This document shows, piece by piece, positions 1 through 10,630 of a stretch of DNA of 64,000 nucleotides. Every line of letters starts with the position of its first letter. Within the stretch, counting starts at the first letter, position 1. Below the pieces are notes generated by a model. It was not told the origin of the DNA. It ran no database searches and worked only from the letters and a program-made list of their open reading frames with translations. Source of the stretch: Gymnopus androsaceus JB14 (Eukaryota; Basidiomycota; Agaricomycetes; Agaricales; Omphalotaceae); assembly GCA_009733575.1 (NCBI GenBank), contig ML769498.1:109078-173077 (forward strand), written 5' to 3'. The position numbers and the translations under genes were made by a program.

Positions 1-553
1 CGAACCATCATCCTGCGTGAGCCTGACGCGCTCAAGTGGCCTGTTTTCCCGAGCTCTCTGCAACTGAAAAGCTGTGTTTATTGACATCATCAAACCTTCG
101 GATTGCTTCGAACATCATTGCTTTCCGTGAGTTCGAACCATATTTCGGCATGCCAAGAGTAAAAGGGAGAGACAAAAAAAGTGATGGACATGGGACCAAT
201 AGCATGTACAGAGTCCAACAAAGATGAATCTGTCCTTAGCCACTTGTGTAATTGATTGATTTCTATGTTTATATCTCGTCGCCTTCGCAGTACAGAAAAG
301 GGTAGATTATAGCCAAGTCAAAAAAAAACCAACTCGTTATGGGCAATATCCTGTCGGATATATCCCCCTTGACCATTCGCGTTACTCACCAGCACACAGC
401 CCATAAACGACGTCCAGGATAGAATCAAGCACCCAACGACGTTCCGAACTGTCCTTGCATTTTCAAGGGCGCAACTACACCCCACATACACGTCGAGTCT
501 CCCCTCCTGTGCCTCCGCCTGATAGCAGCAGCGTGTTATTCTGTTCGTCGAGT
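1..553. other. gene-free left edge
   Basis: No convincing coding region. Only short ORFs without family features are present. The right part is the expected 3' flank of the DUF6314 gene that ends at 554. Nothing else is recognised. Confidence 0.5.
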
Positions 554-1216
554 CTATGATCCAAGCCCTCCTTCCAGATCATACAGATTCACAATATCCT
601 GATTCTTCTTCGGACCCTTCACCACATGGCGACTCGCCCAGCTCACCACCTCCCCTGTGGTCGGCTGAATCCGGAACGAGTACGCTGTGCGATACATGTC
701 GTTGATGCAAAGATGGTTGCCATGAGCCATGACCACTGTACCTTCGTCGGCGCCCCAAGGTAATGGTGGTGTGGGGGGCACTACCAACGTCGCCGAGCTT
801 TCTTCTTCTTGGGCTTCTTGAACACCAAACTCGAACTGGTGAAAAAGATAGTCCGCTTCTTCCTCTTCTTCGTCGGGCTTCTTTACAAACCACACACTAA
901 TCCCTCCATTCTCGCCACTATTACCACCCCCATCCAGTCGCCAGATGTACTTCTTCGTCCATTTCAGACCAGCCATCGGCAATTCTCCTTCCTCCTTGTA
1001 TACTATATCCTGAGTGGATACACTTGACCGGAGGGGTACAAAGCTTGCGATTCCTCGTAGCTCACCGTTGATGTCTGATGGGTTGTCGCTCTGTAGAGTT
1101 CTTCGAAGTCTCCATGGTCGTGAGTCGCGGCTGAGGGAGGTGAAGATGGCGGTGAGCTGACGGAAAGACAGGGAGCGGGAGATGGCCATGGATGGTGCTG
1201 GCGCTCTCAGTGTCAT
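554..1216 (-). CDS. DUF6314 family protein
   Basis: Uninterrupted 220-residue reading frame starting at the ATG at 1216. The layout matches the fungal/bacterial DUF6314 family: an N-terminal FRQLTAIF-like segment (about residues 18-25), a central segment with VYKEEGELP and KYIWRL (about 72-95), then LFHQFEF, a Cys-containing LCINDMYRTAYSFRI stretch (about 168-182), and the terminal VSWASRHVVKGPKKN element typical of the family end. The length is normal for the family. The molecular role of DUF6314 proteins is not established; no catalytic residues can be assigned. An acidic EEEEEE insert near residue 118 is probably a local expansion. No intron is needed. It is convergent with nothing recognisable; the downstream flank is empty. 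I am fairly sure of the family and cannot say more on function. Confidence 0.8.
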   Translation of the reverse strand: MTLRAPAPSMAISRSLSFRQLTAIFTSLSRDSRPWRLRRTLQSDNPSDINGELRGIASFVPLRSSVSTQDIVYKEEGELPMAGLKWTKKYIWRLDGGGNSGENGGISVWFVKKPDEEEEEADYLFHQFEFGVQEAQEEESSATLVVPPTPPLPWGADEGTVVMAHGNHLCINDMYRTAYSFRIQPTTGEVVSWASRHVVKGPKKNQDIVNLYDLEGGLGS

Positions 1217-2792
1217 TGTGGGAGAGTGAATTCAAGTCGAGGTCGTGGGTGCCACATGGGAAATGATGGTAGATTACGCGTCTCGCCTCGTCGCGAGTGG
1301 TTTTCGAGAGAGGACTGCAACGTCGCCACCCGGCCAAAGTCGAAGACTAGAGAGGAGAGACAGCAGCGAAAAGCACACCAACTTATTCCTTCAATCATGG
1401 AACGAGGAAATCGCAAGTAGGAATTGAAGGACTAAATTGGGAGAGGATGCTCTTTCAGATTGCATCAAAGTAAAATTACAGTTACAATCGATATCGACAT
1501 TTGGTCTTCATGAACAAGTTGTCGCTGGTGACGAGTGCAAAAAACAACGAAAGAATCATGTATGACCAAGCTAGAAATACAAAGGAACTTGCCTCAGTCC
1601 GAAAACTAAACACTAGAAGCATAAAACAACACAGCCGAACGGACAACGCCAAAAAGAATAGAGAGCACATCCTGTAAGAAGACGAGTTAGCTGTAAGCGT
1701 CAGTCCTATAAATCCAATTAGATTCTGTCACGGTTGAGATTTCGTACAGTGCACCACTGGACTACGCTCATAGCACAGTAGTACACAGTACGAAACTCCA
1801 CCAAAATAGTTGACCCATTTTGGTGAGGCAACGAAAAAAAGAGCACTTCTCAGTCGGGGGGAACAGAGGTTACTCATGAAGAGAATGAAAGGAGAGAACT
1901 TCTCTGCCGGGGGGAACAGAGGTTACTCAGGATTTAGGAAGGGAATGAGAAAGAAGCAAGGGGAAGGGAGGTGACAGGAAGAGCAGCGAAGGAGAGTATT
2001 TATGCTATGTATGAGGGAGGGTTGGAAACGGGATGACGCAAAGCCTGTATCTAAGGTGCATTATTAGTAGAGTCAAGAGATGGCGGAAATGCTTCCCAGT
2101 TCGCGCAATCAATTCTTCTTTCCTTCTAAATGAGATGGTGGCAAAACCTGTATCAAGAGATATATTAGTAGTCGATTCAAGTGAGGGCGAAAGTGGAATG
2201 CTTATCGAAGGACTGAGCTCGAAGAACAAGCACCTGTGAAAGAAGCGTCAGTAGCAACAAGCTGTTAGCCCTGCCAGTCCATGAATCCAATACTAGAAAT
2301 ACAAAGGAAGTCCGAGTCTGAAAGCAAGCACGAAAATCCGAAAGCCAAAAGCAATAATGAAAGCAAAAAAAAAAGCAAGGATAGCAGAGAAAGAGCAATG
2401 AGCACCCTGTGAAAATGCGTTACTAGTAGTAGCTGTTCCCGTCAAAAGATCAGAGGAAGATAAAAAGGTCCATGTCGTCCAATGTCCCAGCCTAAAAGAA
2501 AAAAGAAGAAAAAAAGTAGTCCGCCCATAACGGTATCCACCGAGTCCCAAAGAAAGAGAAAGGTCCATAGGCCACAACAACCGAGTCCCAAAAAAATGAA
2601 GCCTAGTCCATCCACGTAACAGAGTCCCGAGAGAAAAAAGTCCATGAGCTTAGTCCATCCATAACAAACGAGTCCGAGAGAACCGGGCCCAGTACGCGCA
2701 GTCAATCCTTTTCCTTCCATATCCACACCATCCAATATCCACACCATCCAATTTCCTCCGCGTCACTCCGTCCGTCCATTCCCAACACAATC
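1217..2792. other. repeat-rich stretch without a recognisable gene
   Basis: About 1.6 kb between the DUF6314 start and the kinase 3' end. Short ORFs exist on both strands but none has domain features or splice logic. The sequence contains internally repeated blocks: a tandem block at about 1841-1945, diverged duplicates at about 1560-1720 and 2286-2440, and an ATCCACACCATCCAAT doublet near 2718-2752. It looks like decayed intergenic or duplicated untranslated DNA. Confidence 0.5.
1841..1945. repeat. two-unit tandem repeat, period about 53 bases
   Basis: Two consecutive copies of a block starting GAGNACTTCTC and containing GGGGGGAACAGAGGTTACTC (first near 1855-1875, second near 1909-1929). 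The cores are identical and the flanks have diverged. It lies outside any recognised gene. Confidence 0.6.
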
Positions 2793-4319
2793 TCAATCAC
2801 CGCAAAAACGACGGCCACACAGAGGTACCCACGATGACAAGAAGCTGGCGAGAGTTTTAGTGGGTTTGGGTTCGCTAGTAGCAGAGACAGAAGCAACCAG
2901 CACCATGTGTGGGATGGGTTGTGGTTGAGCAGAGGGAGGAGACGGCGGAAAATCAGCGAGCGAGCGAGTTGAAGAAGATAACTCTGCGATGTCGAACTCG
3001 CCCGGGGGAACAATGTCGGAAGACACTGTTATAGATGAGATAGAGTGCTTAGAGGGCAGGCGAAGCTCCCGGAGTTGTTGTATGACATCCGGTGGCGAAG
3101 TTGGTTGGAAAGCAAGATCGACCTCAGCATCCCTTTTACCGAGTTCCGAGATGGATTCCACGGGTAGCACGGGCATCCAGTCGGGCGTTATGGGTCCAGC
3201 GGCACTGTCTGGAGGAGATTCGAGAAGAGAAGCTCCGGGGGAGGTAGAGGTAGTCAAGGGTAGCGTAGCGGGACCATCTGCAGTGCGACACAATGCTCGA
3301 TGAGACGAAGCAGGTCGAGAAACAACACCAGCCGTTCGGTCGGCATGACCAGAGCCAGGTGCTGGTCGTTGTGGAGCATCTCCTGGCTGGAAAAAGTCAT
3401 CGATATGCAGAATCCGTTGCCGAATCTCGTCGATTTTCAGGCGGCTTGACGGTTGAGGCGATAGGATTCGTTTTAAGAGCATCGCTGCGTCTTTCGAAAT
3501 GCCGAGAGCATTGTAGAGATACTGCAGGGGCAAATCAAGGTACGCCCTGAACCATTCATCGTCGAAGGTGGCAGTTTGCCAGGGATTTCTTCCGGTGAGA
3601 ATATTGACCAAGATAACCCCCAGCGCCCAGATGTCCTGATCGTACGGAGAAACAGTGGACCTGTTGAACTCTGGCTCCATCGATTCTGCAGAGATAGCGT
3701 AAATAATAAAGAATAAGTAGATTTCAACGAAACCGTACCCGGTGGAATGTACGTCTTTGTACCGCACTGGTGTCGGTCAGTCGTCTGTTCACCTGTCGCT
3801 AGCCCAAAATCAGCGATTTGGATCCTCTTCCCGTCCTTAGAGCAGAGGATGTTATCTGGTTTCAAGTCACGATGATAGACGTTCCTGCTGTGACAGTGCT
3901 GTACACCGTCGAGAATGTGCAGGAATAGAGACTTCGCTTGCTCGTTACGGTCAGCCGAATCCCAAAGCTTCGCACCGATTAGGAAATCGTATAAAGTACC
4001 AGCTCCGGAGAGCTCCAGCAGTAAAAAGACGCAGTCTTTCTCCCTGAAGACCTCATACAGACCGATGACGTTCTCGTGTCCAGAAACACGCTTGTGGAAG
4101 ACGATCTCTCTATAGAGAAGCTTTTTCCTCCGCCGAACCGACCTCGGGATGGTTCAAAACTTTGATAGCGTAGTGAAAGGGGCCATCGTCCTCAGCTTTA
4201 ATGTCTAAAGCTCTAAAGACGGTACCGTATGCGCCGGCACCGATGATTTCTAATAGTTCGTAGCGGCCAGCGACAGTGTAACCAATCATAGAGAGGTGGG
4301 CGTTGGATGTGAAGGACAT
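2793..4319 (-). CDS. Ran1/Ksp1-like serine/threonine protein kinase (apparent one-base frameshift)
   Basis: Cytosolic protein kinase with all core subdomains: glycine loop IGAGAYGTVFRA near residue 28, AIKVL with the ATP-anchoring lysine, catalytic loop HRDLKPDNIL, DFGLATGE, a PPE in place of APE, and DIWALGVILVNILTGRNPW. The family resemblance is to fungal Ran1/Vhs1/Ksp1 kinases. Exons read 4319-3739 and 3685-2793 with a 53-base GT-AG intron (3686-3738) that joins CGTKTYIPP to ESMEPEF. Between about 4115 and 4126 the frame shifts by one base. Dropping one T of the T5 run at 4122-4126 restores EEKLLYREIVFHKR, so I read this as an indel. A 33-base intron would also restore frame but is implausibly short. 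The C-terminal third is Ser/Pro-rich and without a domain. The start is the ATG at 4319; one could argue for the second Met at residue 11. Confidence 0.8.
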
Positions 4320-5185
4320 TGTTAGGGGCGATTTAGAATATGCTGAGCAAAACGTTCAACGTATTTGCGGCTCGGAGGAGGAGATGAGAGTAGAGTTTTG
4401 TTAGAAGTCAATTCAATAGTAATTTGGAGATCTCTATGCCAGTAGAGATTGTGGTGGTTTTGGGTAAAGGAGTAATTGCGTGCTTGGAGATCGGTGCTGG
4501 GAATGTATATAGGATTCTGAGCTGAGACATGGCTGTGGGTCTCAGTTGCTGACCGCTTGGGTTTAGGGCAGGCCTATCCGCGCGCCCCTTATGTACAAAG
4601 GTCCTTTTCCAGCTCTAGATTGATACACACTAAAGACACTACATCAGTCTAGAGACGCGACAAATATCTTCCCCATACTCCTCTACACAGAAAAAAATAA
4701 GGAACGAAGCGTAAAATCACTGAAGGTGAACTTACCGAATAATCATCAAAAGCACTCTTCTCGGTCCCGTCAAAACCTGCCCATTCCATTACTAAAATTT
4801 ACCAGACCATACGTGAACTTCCCTGCGCTGCCGATATAGGTCGAGCTGCAGGGTGAAAGTATCGGAATGGCCCAATAATAGCTTCATCCACGTATCAGGA
4901 AGCTCATTGGCCTGAAGTCTGAAGGACGCTTCATAGCTTGTTCAAAGTTTTGTCCCTTGCTGGGGGGCGAATTGCGGTGGCTGTTGGAGAGGCTGTCAGG
5001 ATCCTCTAACGACAAGCTCATTGAGCTTCAAAAAGGTGTCGCTCATCCTGTATGCTTGATGTCGATCCACCTGCGATGATGAGCTTGTCGCAGTTGCAAT
5101 GGAGTATTCAGTATCTGAGCGAACGCTGACATCGGAATATACACATTCTGCTTTTTGCCTCCCATGCCCATAGTCTCGGCTTCTA
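4320..5185. promoter_or_regulatory. upstream flank of the kinase gene
   Basis: About 870 bases upstream of the kinase ATG. No coding region is supported. The part next to the ATG should hold the promoter, but I can point to no specific site. Confidence 0.3.
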
Positions 5186-7323
5186 CTAGTTGTTGATGGA
5201 GATATCCACAGCCTTTCCAGAGACAAAATGACCGCGAAGACGTGTTATGATTTCCCGAATGGGCTCAATCAAGAGGAGGGCGGAAAAAAAATCCCGGACA
5301 CCGACTCCCCTTCGGACCGCTACCCGAAACGCTTCCGCAGAGTAATGCGAATTTCTCCAAGACGAAAATGTAGATAGCGTCTCCGCAGCTGAAAGATTCA
5401 ACGATCAAGTTCAGATCCGAGTCGTTTCTGGAGGATTATGAGCGCCGATCATCATAGGCGGCTGCCTGCAAGTAAGTATACTCAGCAAATAATCATACTG
5501 AATCCTGGTAATATGCATCGTTATCAGGTAAGGAGGATCAATAAACAGTCGGCAAGTAGTTGGATGGAAAGAGATGGAGAGGACGCGAAGTTCGAACTAT
5601 GATACTTTAGACGCCCACGAGCGCCAACCCAACAACGACACCGAGGCGCTTCCACAACGCTCGAGTACTAGCATGACTTGAAGTTGTTGTGTTGAATCCT
5701 AAAAGGGATCAGTCAGTGATGCACTACCCAAACATCCAGCACAGAAGAGGCTGAAGCTGCTCCTGGGTTTGTTCGACATGGTCTTGAAAACATCAGCAAA
5801 ACCTGGTTGGTCTCCAGAGGTCTCCAGAGATCTCCAGAGCTCCGACAGCTGTCAAACTCCTCCAGGCATCTCCAGAGGTCTCTGGAGATCTCTGGAATTA
5901 CTATCCTTGCTCCAGAGACGAAAGAAATGGTACAGGTTTTGCTGATGAATGAGTCAATCAAAGGTATGATAGGATCGTTTGAAAGTAATAGGTGTTCATG
6001 TTGAATTTCTTTAAGAGCGGAGGTCATTTTCCAAAGTCGCGGAGCCACGAAATATAAATGTGTGTTCCTTGCAGTGTTCCTTGCAGTGCTATTGCTAGCT
6101 CGCAAAGCCCAGGGAATGTATGAGATTCGCAAGACTCGATACTTAAGCGCTTCAGCATCCATAGACATCTCAAGACTCACCCGCATTGTGACATAGGTGA
6201 TCTGATACTTCGCCAGATCATTTATTCATATCGTCAACTTTGACCTGGAAAATGACAATTTTTGCCAGATCCGATGAGCTCGATCCAAACAGTTGAACCG
6301 ACAAGCTCTGTCTAGAACGTGTGCAATCCTAATCTCGAGTCTGAGTCGACGGTTGGCACAACACAAGGAGTGATTAATATGATAGGATCAACTTGCCAGA
6401 GATTTCGCAAAAGGGGAAGAAGGTCGGCTCCAAATATGATGTGTCCTGTATTCATCACCTGCGGCATTAGTAGCGTTCAATGATAACGAGAATCCAACAT
6501 CTACCAGAGTCCCCTTTGTTGGCATCACATTGAGCTGTGAGTTTCTCTGGATCCTCATCACTCCCAATGAGATACGAAGAGTGAACGTGTATACAGCGCC
6601 AGTACTATGGGCGCCAGGGCATAAAAATCAAGGCCCTGTATTCCTAGTCAAGTATCCGTCGCAGTACATCGATGTAACATGCATGAACGAAGGCATAAAC
6701 ATTCGTTATGTACAGATAAATTCAGAGAAGATTAGGGATCCTTTGAAGGTAGTTACCATGTTGCAGTATTCAACGCGTCTCCAAAGTGACTGCTATACTT
6801 GATAGCTCAGGCTGGCAAGTGAGTTCAGATACATATTCGTGGATAAGTCTTGCATCCAGACAACTCCAGAGTCAAAATCGATCAACTGGCGGCAGGACCA
6901 AGAGAAGTTCCGACTCCCGAAGCTGTATTTCTCTATTGACGAATCTTCAATCTGGAAGCAGTGTAAATGTGGTACTCAACTTGAACCTATCTTCCGGAGG
7001 TCCGTTTCTAACCCGTTTCCTTGGCTATAAGAACATAACAGGCAGGAAGCGGGATGGTGACACTGTCACGGTAACCTGCAGGGCCAGATAGGGCTCCCGG
7101 CTCATGCGAGCTCATGCTTAAGCCCGTCACGATCGCATTTGAACTAATTTTGAACATCTTGTAAGCCTTGTAGAATACTTTAGAAGCTTTAAGTCTGAGA
7201 GAGGATGGTGGTCATCGATCAAGGATAGATAGATAGAACGAGAGTCAGAAGATCAATCATGATATCACTTGTCATTTTTTCCTCCGTAATCTAAGAAGAC
7301 AAAATTCTTTCTTGACGACTTCC
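5186..7323. other. 2.1 kb with only unrecognised ORFs
   Basis: Contains unassigned minus-strand ORFs at 5186-5401 and 5713-6186 and plus-strand ORFs at 6530-6802 and 6786-7091. None shows a known domain, signal peptide or convincing splice structure. The 5713-6186 ORF runs through the TCTCCAGAG repeat patch and carries a 12-base tandem doublet (TTCCTTGCAGTG twice, near 6064-6088), so it is probably not a gene. The last 200 bases, including a GATAGATAGA tract near 7225, are the likely promoter of the YTH gene. Confidence 0.4.
5811..5896. repeat. TCTCCAGAG repeat cluster with a 17-base perfect inverted repeat
   Basis: The 9-mer TCTCCAGAG and close variants recur about six times in 86 bases. 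Positions 5823-5839 are the exact reverse complement of 5880-5896, with a 40-base spacer, so a long hairpin can form. No function assigned. Confidence 0.75.
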
Positions 7324-10009
7324 ATGTCGTCTCAGATATCCCATCCTGTCCAAGCAGTGGCTGGCTCTCCGCCAAGTTCAGGTGGCGTTAGACGGCACCA
7401 TACCATTTCTGCAGCTTCCAGAACAGCACGCGCTAGTGCAAAAGAAACAATTTCTGAAGAATCTCAGAATCCAGAACTTTGGAATGACGACGAAGTTGTC
7501 GGAGAAGATTGGGTTGGCGGCGTTGGGGTTGTAGGAGAGAAAAGCAGCCTTCATCGTCAGGCTTCGTTACCCACTAAATATCATCGTGGTACGCTTTTTT
7601 TTTCGTTCAGTTTCCATCGATTTAATCTCCATACAGGCTTCCAAACTCCAACTTCGAACTCTGGCAGTATGACTCCAAAGACCATGAATAGCTTGACTGC
7701 TATCGCAGGTCATGAGGGCGACGAGGAGGAATGGGAAAAAGAAATTGGCGGTTATGTCGTTCCTGAGGAGGAGGCAAGTTTTAACTTGCTTTATCTGTTT
7801 CTATTTTCTAATCCAAACGAATACAGCAAGTGGCAGATACAAATGAATCCTATGGCGGCTCCATCCAACAGGTTCCTTCACCTCCGCCTGCAACTTCGGG
7901 TGTGCGTCGGCATGTATCTCTCACGTACGGTGCACAAGGCGCCGGGGTAAACCGGCCAAAGGTTACTTCCTTGAAACGATCTGGCACTCTCCAAACCCCG
8001 CTGCCTGCAAATAATGCCGCTACCATGTCAGAAAACGCGACAGCTGGTGGTGAGGCAGAAGAATATGAATATACATATGGTATGGAGGATCCGGCTGCCT
8101 ATAACCCTTACGATTACGACGGACCTACTAGTCCCCTTGGCCGCTCATCCCCATGGGGATCTACGGGCAGTAGTTCAGGAAGTGCAGGTGACTGGCGTAC
8201 GCCTGGTGGTCCTTCTGGACCCAACGCCATCGACGATGTGCAGCGCGCTCTTTCCAGCCTAGAGCTCTCAGGAGCCGGCACTCCCGGTACATTTGGTCAA
8301 AGTGCTCACCCGCCACGATTTAACCCAGCACATCCACCTCCTCCGCAAGCACCCGGAATGCGCGGAGGCAATGGCGGAAATGGGAACGGGACCAGCAAGC
8401 TCCAACAAGTCACCGACTTTGACGGTCGCAAGACCCCGCTTTCGCAGGCACAGCCGTTCAATCAGCCGATGCACGTCACAGGCAACGAGACACTCACTGG
8501 ACGTGTCTCTAACCCCAATCTTCAGTATGCGTACAGCCAGCATCAGAAAAGTGCCAGCGGAAGTAGCTCTGGCGGCGGAGAGCGTATTCCTAACGTCCCG
8601 CTTATTCCATCACAGTACCTGCAGCAGAATCAGCAGCAGCAGCTCCAGGGACATCAGCAGCCTAGACTGGGTATTGCTACATCATTTGTCGGCGGACAAA
8701 ACCAGCAAGCTCAAGGGCAGAGCAACAACAACGTTCCCAGTGGTCAAACCCCTACTCAGGCATTTAGCACACCTATCGACGTGTCGTCGTTGATCGCTAC
8801 CAAAGGGTACAATCCTTCAACCTTTGACATCCGACCGCAATCTGTGAACATATTTTCTCTTTGCGTCGGCTACCTTCTTTTTCTCATTTTCTCATTTTAC
8901 TGCAACTCTAGGCACGATTTTTCGTCATCAAATCCTACACCGAAGACGATGTTCACAAATCGCTCAAGTACGAAATCTGGAGTTCGACTGATCCAGGGAA
9001 CAAGCGACTCGATAAAGCGTTCAAAGAATGCGCTGGACGTGGCCCCATATACCTCTTTTTCAGCGTTAACGCCAGGTATTCCCATGAGTTACCTTTATTT
9101 TCGCTCGACTAACTCGCACTTTAGTGGTCATTTCTGTGGTATGGCAGAGATGTTGACTCCGGTGAGTGGCCTGGTTACCGAACTGTGTCTATGTCACTTA
9201 CATACTGCTTCAGGTCGACTATACCCGAAGCAGCACTGTGTGGGCTTCCGACAAGTGGAAGGGTGTCTTCAAAGTTCGATGGATTTTCGTTCGTGACATT
9301 CCCAATGTCAACCTACGACACATCAAGTTGAAGTGAGATTTAAATAAAAAAACATTTCTATTGGAAGTACCTTTGCTGATTTTTTCCCTTATCAGCAACA
9401 CCCAGGAGCGCAAGCCGGTCACCAACTCTCGGGATACACAAGAGCTGCTTACCGATGCTGGGCAGGAGATGCTAAGGATCTTCCACACCCATCCAGCCCG
9501 AACGTCGCTCTTGCAGGATTTCGCATTCTACGAGGTTTGTCGTAGCTTCTTCTCCCATCATACTAGAATTGACCTGTCGATTTTTACAGCTCCAAGCTAT
9601 GCAAAAAATTCAAGCTCAATCTAATCCCTCTTCCCCGATCAGCAACCCCGGTGGACCATTCAATTCGCCTCCGATGCAAAACCTCTCGCCTATTCAACCA
9701 GGCCAACAGTCTCCCCTTCTTCAGCAGCAGCAGGCGTCGAATCTCTTTGCAATGCAGAGCGGAAATCCAAACGCCTTGTCGTACCAGATGCCACAGATGA
9801 CTCCGATGATGCAGATGCAGATGATGGGCATGAATATGGGCGGTGGTCTCGGAATGGGCAATATGGGTGGAATGAATAATATGGCTGGGTCGCAGTTCCC
9901 AATGTCGCAGTCGCAGGCCATGCATCAAAGCGTTATGAGGCACCCGAGTCCTGCTCCTGGCTCACAACAGCAGCAAGGTGGAGGTCAAGGCTTCATGGGC
10001 TTCCAGTGA
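7324..10009 (+). CDS. YTH-domain protein, YTHDF-type m6A RNA reader
   Basis: Reads N6-methyladenosine in mRNA, as established for the YTH family. Eight exons: 7324-7588, 7637-7773, 7827-8843, 8912-9075, 9125-9161, 9214-9332, 9396-9534, 9590-10009, giving 765 residues with no frame break. The N-terminal half is low-complexity (Ser, Gly, Pro, Gln, Asn, polyQ near the end of exon 3). The YTH domain spans exons 4-7 and begins [17 protein letters not shown], continues with [35 protein letters not shown], and [17 protein letters not shown]. The tryptophans in EIWSST and VWASDKW are the expected aromatic-cage positions. The C-terminal tail is Met/Gly/Gln-rich. This order (disordered N-terminus, C-terminal YTH) is that of cytoplasmic YTHDF proteins. 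The ATG at 7324 is the first in frame. Intron 2 uses a GC donor. Confidence 0.92.
7774..7826 (+). other. GC-AG intron in the YTH gene
   Basis: The 53-base intron begins GCAAGT after GAG and ends ATACAG. Splicing here is phase 0 and joins VVPEEE to [11 protein letters not shown] in frame. No GT donor nearby keeps the frame. GCAAGT is the usual consensus for rare GC-AG introns. Confidence 0.65.
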
Positions 10010-10630
10010 TGCCGCAATCCCGTGCCGGCTTCGATGCCTGCGAGGTTGTGTTCGCCCTCGTTGGTGGCCTCACACGCTCCTTTCTACACTATACGCCACA
10101 AATTTTTTTTTTTTTTTGCTTCATTTCGGCTTTCTGCTTGCTATGAGCTGTATTTTCTTCAACTGTGCTACTACTTCACGCCCTTTCATGATCCGATTTC
10201 TTTTCCATATATTCGCTATTCTTCATCTGCTCGCCTGCCTAACTAATTTGCTTTTTTCTGTCCTTTCTTCACTTCACCCCTCTCTTTTCGTTCAAATGTT
10301 ACTGCTATTGAAGCGATTTCCCTATGGACGTCCAAGTTGTACCGTACTCTCTGGACAGTGAATGGACGTGGACTTCCGCTTGTTCGCTTTCTACACTGTA
10401 CTTGTTCCCAGCAATTGGTTCTTATTAACATACATACAAAGTCCATACGTATATATATGTACATACTTATATACCGCCGCAGATATTTCTCAGAAAAAAT
10501 GTATTTTAGATTTTACTACCTTCGTTACTCTGGAGTGAAGAATATTTGAGCGGGAGTTCTGCTTTGTGTAATCAGTACTTAGGCGACTCGTGCGCTGGTC
10601 TGAGAAACCTTACCGAATCTCTTTGCCCTG
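10010..10630. other. 3' flanks of convergent YTH and Hsp70 genes
   Basis: About 620 bases between two convergent genes. T-rich and pyrimidine-rich, including a run of about 14 T near 10102, and TATATATGTACATAC near 10450. No gene is supported; it presumably holds both 3' untranslated regions. Confidence 0.5.

Noticed and set aside
4108..4145. 33-base intron in the kinase gene instead of a frameshift
   Set aside because: Far below the 44-72 base introns elsewhere in the window, with a weak donor GTCGGT; a one-base homopolymer indel explains it more simply.
9584..9943. 119-codon minus-strand ORF
   Set aside because: Antisense to the Met/Gly/Gln-rich last exon of the YTH gene; His-rich composition follows from the ATG/CAT repeats.
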